From contig OZ004594.1 in NCBI GenBank assembly GCA_963924555.1, positions 2,945,563 through 3,009,562 on the forward strand: 64,000 nucleotides of DNA, written 5' to 3'. Source of the stretch: Crambe crambe (lineage: Eukaryota > Porifera > Demospongiae > Poecilosclerida > Crambeidae). Shown one piece after another: positions 22,709-33,556 of this stretch (position 1 is its first letter; every line of letters starts with the position of its first letter). The position numbers were made by a program, and so were the translations under genes. The notes below the pieces were generated by a model. It saw nothing but the letters and a program-made list of their open reading frames with translations. It was not told where the DNA came from and searched no databases.

Positions 22709-23647
22709 ATGTCTGTAAGTTGACCACATGTACATGTAATCCTTTCTATAGAACGTTATATGGCGTCAATCACTTAAAATATTACCTTGAACTTAATGGT
22801 GGATGCCATATTTCGTCTATGATTGCCTCAATGTGCGTACCGAGTGGTTTTATAGTCACTTTTTTTAAAGTTGGCTATTATCTCTATTTCTTAGGGGAAG
22901 GGGAACAATGTGATGCGGGACTTGAGAGTCCAAAAGCTCTGTCTCAATATATGCGTTGGGGAGAGTGGAGATAGACTAACCAGAGCAGCTAAGGTTCTGG
23001 AGGCTTTGACAGGACAGACTCCCGTCTATTCTAAAGGTAGGGCATGTAAGGGTGCTTATAATAGTATGATCTATTTTGAATGTGTTCGTGTAACTATGAT
23101 CAAGTATCGTGGGGAAGCATACTGTAGGTATTCTAATTAATGTGCACCAACACTTCTATGGTATGCTTTAATTGGAGTAATTGCTGAACCATATTCTTTA
23201 TGCAGCTCGGTTCACTGTCAGATCTTTTGGAATCCGTCGCAATGAAAAGATTGCTGTACACTGCACAGTCCGTGGACCCAAAGCAGAAGAAATCCTTGAA
23301 AAGGGGTTAAAGGTTCGAGAGTATGAGTTGAGAAAAGACAACTTTTCTGACCAGGGAAACTTCGGCTTTGGTATCCAAGAGCACATTGATCTGGGGATAA
23401 AGTATGATCCCAGCATTGGAATCTATGGGATGGATTTCTACGTGGTGCTGGGACGTCCAGGATACAGAGTTGGGTATCGCAAGAGGAAGAGTGGAAGAGT
23501 GGGCAGCAACCATAGGGTCAACAAAGAGGAGGCCATGAAATGGTTCCAGCAAAAGGTGTGTTTTATTAAGAATTGGTATTGATGTTTACTTTTTTGCCCC
23601 TCCCCTTTCAGTACGAAGGGATTTTGCTTCCTGGAAAGAAAAAGTGA
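22709..23647 (+). CDS. RPL11: 60S ribosomal protein L11 (uL5), 4 exons
   Basis: Ribosomal protein of the large subunit, binding 5S rRNA. Exons 22709-22714, 22895-23036, 23206-23555 and 23612-23647 give 177 residues (human 178). The sequence is almost invariant: [60 protein letters not shown] and the C-terminus LLPGKKK. The first coding exon holds only ATG-TCT and then GTAAGT; exon 2 continues GKGNNVMRD. Another ATG at 22666 is open towards the same donor region, but its frame would not give the family N-terminus. Splicing of such a short coding exon is common for ribosomal protein genes. Confidence 0.95.
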
Positions 23648-25995
23648 TGCAACTGTTCATGTATTTCATGTCTTATCAATAACATAATTGTTGATGGAGA
23701 GGGAAAAAATTTTTTTACAGTCCAATATTTAATAAAAAAAGAAAAAAAAGTATAAGTAATCATAGTAGTACTGTACTTAATTCAGTGTTGCAGGAAGTAT
23801 CGGTGATACCGATTGGTGCTGATAGCGACCCTTTACCAGGTTTCCTTCCTAAGTATGGTAAAGGGTTGAACTACCAGGTTAGATGACTACACTCGTACTC
23901 CACGTTGGTTCGTACTCAGTGCAGTGTACGTGTGTGTGGTGCCGGTGGTGGTTGAAGTTAATGCATGGTTAGCTAGGTCGATTGAATTCTCAAATGTGGT
24001 CAAACTTGATTGGTCATTTCCAGTTCCATAGTGGTGGTGAAAGTTAGGCCACGAACCTGATCAAATTCTCAAATGTTGTCGAACTTGATTATTTTTCTGA
24101 TCCATAGTGGTGGTGAAAGTTAATGCAAATTTAGGCCATGAACCTGATCAAATTCTCAAATGTTATCGTTTTTCTGATCCATAGTGGCGGTGAAAGTTAA
24201 TGCCACAAACTTGATCAAATTCTTTAATGTTATTGAACTTGATTGTTTTCCCTAATCCATAGTAGTTAGGCCACAAATTCTCAAATGTGGTTGTGGATGT
24301 TGCAAAGTTAGGCCACAAACTTGATCAAATTCTCAAATATATTCGAACTTGATTGTAGAGTTACAGCATTACGGATTTTGAGACCATTTTTCACCAACTG
24401 GCCATGTAATGGTCTGCATGAAAAGTCACAGTGTAGGGTCTTCGTTTTTAAAGTGATATCGGTATCAATGGCTATAGTACACACAGCAAGGAGATACTTC
24501 CAATGGTTAGGAGTTGTATTACCTTCAGATAAGAATTAAGTGGTGTCAGTTGTGACAAGTATTTCTAGAGCAATCTGATTCATAGTATAGTTCAACCATA
24601 CTATGAATATGCTTACAGAACCTTCATTAACAGTAACCAACCATATCTAGCAATGTACAGAGAATTATTGGGCATGCTATTATAACAAGATAGCAAGATA
24701 GCTAAATCTCTTAACACTGCCAATGATTAACTATAACACTCACTTGTATAATAGAAGATATCACTTTTGAATTAACATCTGAACCTACATTAAGGAAGAG
24801 AGGAACAAATTGAACATGATAAACATGACATAGTGCTCATTGCTCACCATGAATGAAATAATATCCATATAATTATAATTATCTTCTTCGATGATAAGGG
24901 TTAGTAGCAACCACATAGATAATGCACACCTTTGTCTTGATCACATGATGATCTGGAGGAAAAGGTCAACACATCACTAGTTGTGACAGCATCTTTTTTT
25001 TATAGCTGCCATGATGCACTCACCAATGCTGTCTCCAAGTATCAAGTATTTGTTAGGATGTGAAAAATGAGTAGCTAGCGAATACAAAATAGCCACAAAA
25101 CAACAACAACAAAAACAAAAAATAAACAAACAAACAAACTAAGTTGAGATTGAAGAACAGATTCTAAAATGATTCAATACACAAAATTAATAAGGTACAC
25201 ACTTAAATAAACCTAAAAATTAAAAAAAAAACACTAGAAGAAGAAAAAGGCTGGTGCACGAAATTAGAGGGCATACTAAATAGAAGAGCTACACTTTTGA
25301 AATGTACAGATAAAAGTGTTATAGATACACAAAGATTAGAGTCCAAAGGTGCACACTAAAGGTTACAATATAGAAGTGTATAGTGTTATAAACACCAGAC
25401 TAGAATAGCCATAGATTGAGAGATCGAGATCACATAATATTAGAGAAATACATGCTCCATTGGGATGAATAGCAAGATTTGAGGAAGATACATACACACA
25501 CATACACTAAAGACAAATCAGATTCATACCAGATAGAGAATACACATAGAGCATGGAGAGATAGCTAGTACTAATAAAATAAGCTAGATGAAGAGATGAT
25601 AGAGATAAAGTAAAAGATGCAGGATATTCATGATTAGAGGAAGATACACACTAAAGACAAATTATATATATATATATATATAGGATACGCATAGAGCATG
25701 AAGAGATGTGTAGCTAGTGATATAATAATATATACGTAATAAGCTGGAAAAAGAGATGATAAGGACAGCACAGCAATCACAATGTACATGAACAGAGAGA
25801 GCTAATGGTTATCATGAATAAAGATCACTAGCTAGCAAGATAAAGAAGAGGCAGCTGTTACTATAAAAGATAAAAGATATGAAAAATGAGGGGAGGGGAA
25901 GAAATGGAGGGGAGGGGGAGGGCTAAACAACATGAGAGTTACTAAACACACACACACAACACACACACACACACACACACAGAATGTAATATTTT
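23648..25995. other. Intergenic, AT-rich with simple repeats
   Basis: No gene could be supported. About 23985-24355 holds four to five imperfect copies of a 70-90-bp repeat with the phrases CTCAAATGTTGTCGAACTTGATT, CCATAGTGGTGGTGAAAGTTA and AGGCCACAAAC. Further right is purine-rich AT sequence with TATATA (25668-25682), a CA microsatellite (25947-25981) and a GGGAGGGG stretch. The right end holds the 3' untranslated region of the ankyrin gene. Confidence 0.6.
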
Positions 25996-28900
25996 CTACA
26001 CATACTGAAAGAGTGAGATTGTTTTGAGTCTGTTGCAGAGCTGACCATATGTGGCCCCTTCTTTGGAGGACCACTTCTTCAGCATGAGGAAGGCTTGATC
26101 TTCCTCTTCTGTCTTCACTTCTTCTATCTCCTCACTGATCAGGGAGAGAAGGCAGGCCAGGGATGACCACTTGGATCCTACCACTCCAGCGAATAACTTC
26201 AGAAACTCAACATCAGGTGTAATGATTTGAAGCTTTGGGTCAAGCAGCTTTTTCTGGAGCTGAATGTGGTCACCTGCAGAATAAAATTAGTGACCTTTTA
26301 TATTCTTATGTATCCCCTTCAACTGGCTAAGGTCTTGACATTCACTTACTGTATTTCTCTTCAATCTCATTAGCTAGTGCTCCCCAGTTGATCTTCCTCA
26401 GTGCCTCCACAAGATGCCACCAGCATGGAGGGTCCAGGGAGGAGCTCATCCACTTCCTCACCAGTTCGGTCCTCTGTCCACTTGTATCAAGGAGATGGTC
26501 CCTCTTTATGGCCTCAAGGACACTTTGGGGGATGTTGAGATGGAGACCAAGGACAAATAACTCAGCTACTATGTCTCTAAGGTAACCAAAAACAGAGATA
26601 AAGTCTATAGGAAAAATACTGTTCCAATGAGTGAGTGCGCGCAACCATAGCAACTTAGAACGCTTCATCTTCCTCTTCCCGGTTACACTTATAACTACTT
26701 CTTTCCTATATGAAGATGTCAGGACCCTCTCCACATCACTCATGGTAAAGAGGTTGTCCTCACTAAGATAATCACCTTCTTTACTGGAGTCAAGCAGAAA
26801 GAACTGAGGTGTGATGGAGTGGCAGAACTCTTTCATGGTTTCCATTACACAGCTAATTATGCTATTGAAGATGCTATTGCAATTTTCCATGAAATCTTGT
26901 TCACTTTTTGTGATGACCACCACTCCCTTGTTGCCATTCACCATCTCCACCATGCATTCCGCCCCCTCCTCCATCTGCCAATGTACACCAGTCTTCCACA
27001 TGGTGCAGCGACGTTGACAGTAATGCTTGTAAAAAGAATCAGTTGCAGCTGCTTTAGCTTTTGCTGAAAGATGCACTTGAGGAGCAGTGAGGGTGAACCC
27101 GAAGACTATTCTGAGGAGAAGGACATGAAGGAAGCGTGGGGGGAAGTAGTCATGAGGATCAGTGCACTGTGCAAGCCACCCAATACTGTAACTGAGGTCA
27201 GGAGGTGTGGACCATGACACTTCACTCCTATCTGCACTGCAGAGAGCAGGAAAGAACAAGAAAGACTGGGGACTAGATGAAGTGTCCTGTGGTGTGGAAA
27301 GGAACAGTCCTATATCTTTGTGCTTGATTTCTTGGCAGTACTGAAGATGAACAAGGCATTCCTTTGTGATGTATGATGGTAAGAGCTTCTGGAGGAGATT
27401 TTCAGGGACGATTCCAATATTGAGGGAAGGAACATATCCACGTTCACTCATTTTTTTAATATTTAGAATTGCATCCTTGGAAAACAGGGCTTTATGAACT
27501 CTATTGGTTAGTTGAGATGTGTTTAATATTATGTGGTAATCATGCTTAGTTCTGTCTCCTATCAGTAATAAAATACCAACCTCGTGGAGCCCATGCAGTA
27601 TGGGGTGTTATAACTCAGCTTTATTGGGAAGGTGTACCCCAGTGTCCTCTATGTGGGATACTAATGTACTGACAGGACAAGCAGTGACATTGCTGAAATC
27701 TTTCTCCAATAACCCTAAAAGAATGCTTGCTTCAAAGGAAAGCCTATAACGTCGAGATTTACAAGTTAGGTTCGTAAATTTACTCTGGACCTCACTTATG
27801 TTTTTAGAACCTGGTTTACAGCAGTCTAGCATAAAATAACCAGTACTCTGCATCTCACTGGTATAGAGAAGTGATTTTAGAAATTTATTTTTCAGTGTTA
27901 AGATTTCTTGAGTCACCAAATCTGAGTGACTCCCAATCACAATGAGGGAGGGCTCATTTTTAAACTTTTGGTGTTTTATGAATGTGAACCAATAGTGCAG
28001 TGTATTCTCAATAACAGAATCATCTTCTCTTAAATCTGTCACTAAGATGAATATGTTGTCACCATTTCTTGAGGAGGCAAGATTCTCAAGTATAGCAGCA
28101 TGTGAGGAGTAGTACTCAGGGTCTCCGGCAAAGTCATGGAACTGGACTCTCCCATAGTGTTTACTGGTATAAATACTAGGGACTATACCAGCAGTGTGAG
28201 GGGGTACAGTGGATTCAGATACCCTCCAAAATGATTCAAAATAACCCTCTCTTTTAAGTGATTCAACAAGGGAACTCTTCCCTGCACCAGGATTACCAAT
28301 GATAAATAACCTGATTATATGTTGTGCACCTGAGTACTTCTTCTTTGCTCGCTCTTGCATACCATGATAGTCAACCAGTGTTTTATCTCGATTCTGTTTC
28401 ATGTACTCATTAATTAGTAATTTAGCATCACCTTTTGCTAAGTCCTTTGGAGTCTTTCCTGAATTATTTCTTATCAGAATTGGAGCATTTTTTTGAAGTA
28501 ATACCTCAACACATTTGGTATGGCCACGTGAGGAACAAATATGAAGGGGAGTATCACCATCATTGTCTAATACTAAGGGGGATGTGGATTTATCGACTAA
28601 TAAAAGTATAATCTCTTCTTTACCTGCCAATGCTGCTACATGGAGTGGTGTGCTATTTTCATCATCCCTAGCATTGATATCAGCCTTGTGGTATCGTATC
28701 AGAGTTTGAACTAGGCTAACATTACCTCCAATACATGCTGAATGTAACAAAGAACAACCTAAACTACCTTTGATATTAATGTCACAACCCACATCATTAA
28801 TTAAAAACAATGCAACCTCTTTTTCCCCACAAATTGCTGCCACATGGAGTGGTGTGTTATTATCATCATCCCTAGCATTGATATCAGCCTTGTGGTCTCG

Positions 28901-31900
28901 TATCAGAGTTTTAACTAGGCTAACATTACCTCCATTGCATGCTATATGTAACAATGACCGACCTTTATAACCTTTGATATTGATATCACAACCCATCTCA
29001 TTAATTAAAAACGATGCAACCTCTTTTTTCCCACACAATGCTGCAACATGGAGTGGTGTGTTATTATCATCATCCCTAGCATTGATATCAACCTTGTGGT
29101 CTCGTATCAGAGTTTTAACTAGGCTAACATTACCTCCGTTGCATGCAACATGTAACAAAGACCGATCTAAATGACCTTTGACATCAATGTCACAACCCAC
29201 CTCATTAATTAAAAACAATGCAACCTCTTTTTTCCCACCCAATGCTGCCACATGGAGTGGTGTGTTATTTTGATCATCCCTAGCATTGATATCAGCCTTG
29301 TGGTCTCGTATCAGAGTTTGAACTAGGCTAACATTACCTCCTTTGCATGCTATATGTAACAATGACCGACCTTTATAACCTTTGATATTAATATCACAAC
29401 CCATCTCATTAATTAAAAACGATGCAACCTCTTTTTTCCCACCCAATGCTGCCACATGGAGTGGTGTGTTATTTTGATCATCCCTAGCATTGATATCAGC
29501 CTTGTGGTCTCGTATCAGAGTTTGAACTAGGCTAACATTACCTCCTTTGCATGCTATATGTAACAATGACCGACCTTTATAACCTTTGATATTAATATCA
29601 CAACCCATCTCATTAATTAAAAACGATGCAACCTCTTTTTTTCCACAAAATGCTGCCACATGGAGTGGTGTGTTATTATCATCATCCCTAGCATTGATAT
29701 CAGCCTTGTGGTCTCGTATCAGAGTTTTAACTAGGCTAACATTACCTCCGTTGCATGCAACATGTAACAAAGACCAACCAAATTTGCCTTTAACATCAAT
29801 GTCACAACCCACCTCATTGATTAAAAACAATGCAACCTCTTTTTTCCCACACAATGCTGCCACATGGAGTGGTGTGTTATTATCATCATCCCTAGCATTG
29901 ATATCAGCCTTGTGGTCTTGTATCAGAGTTTGAACTAGGCTAACATTACCTCCATGGCATGCTGAATGTAACAAAGACCAACCTAAATGACCTTTGACAT
30001 TAATGTCACAACCCACCTCATTAATTAAAAACAATGCAACCTCTTTTTTCCCACACAATGCTGCCACATGGAGTGGTGTGTTATTTTGATCATCCCTAGC
30101 ATTGATATCAGCCTTGTGGTCTCGTATCAGAGTTTGAACTAGGCTAACATTACCTCCTTTGCATGCTATATGTAACAATGACCGACCTTTATAACCTTTG
30201 ATATTAATATCACAACCCATCTCATTAATTAAAAACGATGCAAACTCTTTTTTTCCACAAAATGCTGCCACATGGAGTGGTGTGTTATTATCATCATCCC
30301 TATGTAACAAAGACCAACCAAATTTGCCTTTAACATCAATGTCACAACCCACCTCATTAATTAAAAACAATGCAACCTCTTTTTCCCCACAAATTGCTGC
30401 CACATGGAGTGGTGTGTTATTATCATCATCCCTAGCATTGATATCAACCTTGTGGTCTCGTATCAGAGTTTTAACTAGGCTAACATTACCTCCGTTGGAT
30501 GCAACATGTAACAAAGACCGATCTAAATGACCTTTGATATCAATGTCACAACCCACCTCATTGATTAAAAACAATGCAACCTCTTTTTTCCCACACAATG
30601 CTGCCACATGGAGTGGTGTGTTATTATCATCATCCCTAGCATTGATATCAGCCTTGTGGTCTTGTATCAGAGTTTGAACTAGGCTAACATTACCTCCATG
30701 GCATGCTGAATGTAACAAAGACCAACCTAAATGACCTTTGACATTAATGTCACAACCCACCTCATTAATTAAAAACAATGCAACCTCTTTTTTCCCACAC
30801 AATGCGGCTACATGGAGTGGTGTGTTATTATCATCATCCCTAGCATTGATATCAACCTTGTGGTCTCGTATCAGAGTTTTAACTAGGCTAACATTACCTC
30901 CGTTGCATGCAACATGTAACAAAGACCGATCTAAATGACCTTTGACATCAATGTCACAACCCACCCCATTAATTAAAAACAATGCAACCTCTTTTTTCCC
31001 ACCCAATGCTGCCACATGGAGTGGTGTGTTATTTTGATCATCCCTAGCATTGATATCAGCCTTGTGGTCTCGTATCAGAGTTTTAACTAGGCTAACATTA
31101 CCTCCTTTGCATGCTATATGTAACAATGACCGACCTTTATAACCTTTGATATTAATATCACAACCCATCTCATTAATTAAAAACGATGCAACCTCTTTTT
31201 TTCCACAAAATGCTGCCACATGGAGTGGTGTGTTATTATCATCATCCCTAGCATTGATATCAACCTTGTGGTCTCGTATCAGAGTTTTAACTAGGCTAAC
31301 ATTACCTCCGTTGGATGCAACATGTAACAAAGACCGATCTAAATGACCTTTGACATCAATGTCACAACCCACCTCATTGATTAAAAACAATGCAACCTCT
31401 TTTTTCCCACACAATGCTGCCACATGGAGTGGTGTGTTATTATCATCATCCCTAGCATTGATATCAGCCTTATGGTCTCGTATCAGAGTTTGAGCTAGGC
31501 TAACATTACCTCCATGGCATGCTGAATGTAACAAAGACCAACCTAAATGACCTTTGACATTAATGTCACAACCCACCTCATTAATTAAAAACAATGCAAC
31601 CTCTTTTTTTCCACAAATTGCTGCCACATGGAGTGGTGTGTTATTATCATCATCCCTAGCATTGATATCGACCTTGTGGTCTCGTATCAGAGTTTTAACT
31701 AGGCTAACATTACCTCCGTTGCATGCAACATGTAACAAAGACCGATCTAAATGACCTTTGACATCAATGTCACAACCCACCTCATTGATTAAAAACAATG
31801 CAACCTCTTTTTTCCCACCCAATGCTGCCACATGGAGTGGTGTGTTATTTTCATCATCCCTAGCATTGATATCAGCCTTGTGGTCTCGTATAAGAGTTTT

Positions 31901-33556
31901 AACTAGGCTAACATTACCTCCTTTGCATGCTATATGTAACAATGACCGACCTTTATAACCTTTGATATTAATATCACAACCCATCTCATTAATTAAAAAC
32001 GATGCAACCTCTTTTTTCCCACACAATGCTGCCACATGGAGTGGTGTGTTATTATCATCATCCCTAGCATTGATATCAGCCTTGTGGTCTCGTATCAGAG
32101 TTTCAACTAGGCTAACATTACCTCCGTTGCATGCAACATGTAACAAAGACCGATCTAAATGACCTTTGACATCAATGTCACAACCCACCTCATTAATTAC
32201 AAACAATGCAACCTCTTTTTCCCCACCCAATGCTGCCACATGGAGTGGTGTGTTATTTTGATCATCCCTAGCATTGATATCAGCCTTGTGGTCTTGTATC
32301 AGAGTTTGAACTAGGCTAACATTACCTCCGTTGCATGCAACATGTAACAAAGACCGATCTAAATGACCTTTGACATCAATGTCACAACCCACCTCATTAA
32401 TTAAAAACAATGCAACCTCTTTTTTCCCAAAACCTGCTGCCACATGGAGTGGTGTGCTATTTTGATCATCCCTAGCATTGATATCAGCCTTGTGATCTCG
32501 TATCAGAGTTTGAACTAGGCTAACATTACCTCCATAGCATGCATAATGTAACAAAGACCGACCCAAACCACCTTTGACATTAATGTCACAACCCACTTCA
32601 TTAATTGAAAACAATGCAACCTCTTTTTTCCCAAAACCTGCTGCCACATGGAGTGGTGTGCTATTTTGATCATCCCTAGCATTGATATCAGCCTTGTGGT
32701 CTCGTATCAGAGTTTGAACTAGGCTAACATCACCTCCAATGCATGCATTATGTAACAAAGACCGACCCAAACCACCTTTGACATTAATATCATAATCCAC
32801 TTCATTAATTAAAAACAATGCAACCTCTTTTTTCCCATAAGATGCTGTCACATGAAGTGGTGTGTTATTTTGGTCATCCCTAGCATTGATATCAGCCTTG
32901 TGATCTTGTATCAGAGTTTGAACTAGGCTAACATTACCTCCCTGACATGCCTTGTGTATTAAGGTCATACCAGAACTATCTTTAACATTGATATCAGATT
33001 CAAACTCATTAAAAATAAATAAGGTAATGTCTTCTTTCCCATTCATGGCAGCCACATTAAGTGGAGTGTTATCTCCACTATCCTTAGCTTTTATATCAGC
33101 TTTATAATCTCGTATCAAAGTTTGAACTAGATCCTTATTGCCTCCTATGCAAGCAAAGTGAAGTAATGTCTGATTCCTTTTACTTTTTACATTTGAAGGA
33201 CAGTGATACTCATTCAATAGAGTAAGCACCACATGCTCCCACCCATTCAAAGCAGCATCTATTAGTGGTATGCAACCATTAACATCCTTAAAGAGTACAT
33301 CAGCATTGAAATCAGATATCAGTACCTTCATCATATCTAAGTGACCTTTAGCACAGGCATAATGCAGTGGAGTCTTCCCATTGGAGTCAGTACAGTTTAC
33401 ATTGTACTCACCACTTTGCAGTAATTCCCTGACCTTATCCACATCACCTGACTCTGCAGCTAGGTGGAGGGGGGTGACACCAGTGACTGAGGAAGTGGAG
33501 GCCATAACATTTCTTATTGCTTCTTGTTTATCCAGTATAGCTACGATGGGAATCAT
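25996..33556 (-). pseudogene. Giant ankyrin / Roc-like GTPase / death-domain gene A, with one in-frame stop
   Basis: Exon 1 is 33556-26350 and exon 2 is 26273-25996 (GTAAGT donor, CTGCAG acceptor, phase 1). The ATG at 33556 has an in-frame TGA two codons upstream. Residues 20-1690 are about 50 ankyrin repeats, mostly 68-residue pairs (TPLHVAA, SLLH-AC-GGNVSLV). Then come a Roc-like GTPase with P-loop GNPGAGKSSL (about 1752), DFAGDPEYYSSH (switch II, about 1809) and GSHSDL in place of NKxD, a COR-like winged helix, and two death-like domains ending WWHLVEALRKI--ALANEIEEKY and WSSKEGATYGQLCNRLK. The layout recalls DAPK1 without its kinase. Codon 1983 is TAA (27610-27608) where paralogue B has TTA; beyond it the frame is open for another 419 codons. 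So this is either a recent null allele, an error, or two products. Function as an immune or death adaptor is inferred. Confidence 0.8.
28630..32990 (-). repeat. Coding tandem array of 204-bp double-ankyrin units
   Basis: About 21 units of 204 bp (68 codons, two ankyrin repeats each) lie in one exon of gene A. Units differ mainly in the linker word: INIKGYKGRS (Y), IDVKGHLDRS (D), INVKGHLGWS (W). In protein order, units 5-12 read Y-D-W-D, Y-D-W-D, an 816-bp higher-order repeat. Units 17 and 18 are almost the same. One unit (near 30301) lacks 72 bp. The homogeneity indicates recent unequal exchange or gene conversion. Confidence 0.95.

Noticed and set aside
28770-32162. Series of 66-codon plus-strand frames repeated every 204 bp (MILISQPISLIKND type)
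   Set aside because: They are antisense shadows of the ankyrin array; they repeat only because the coding strand does.
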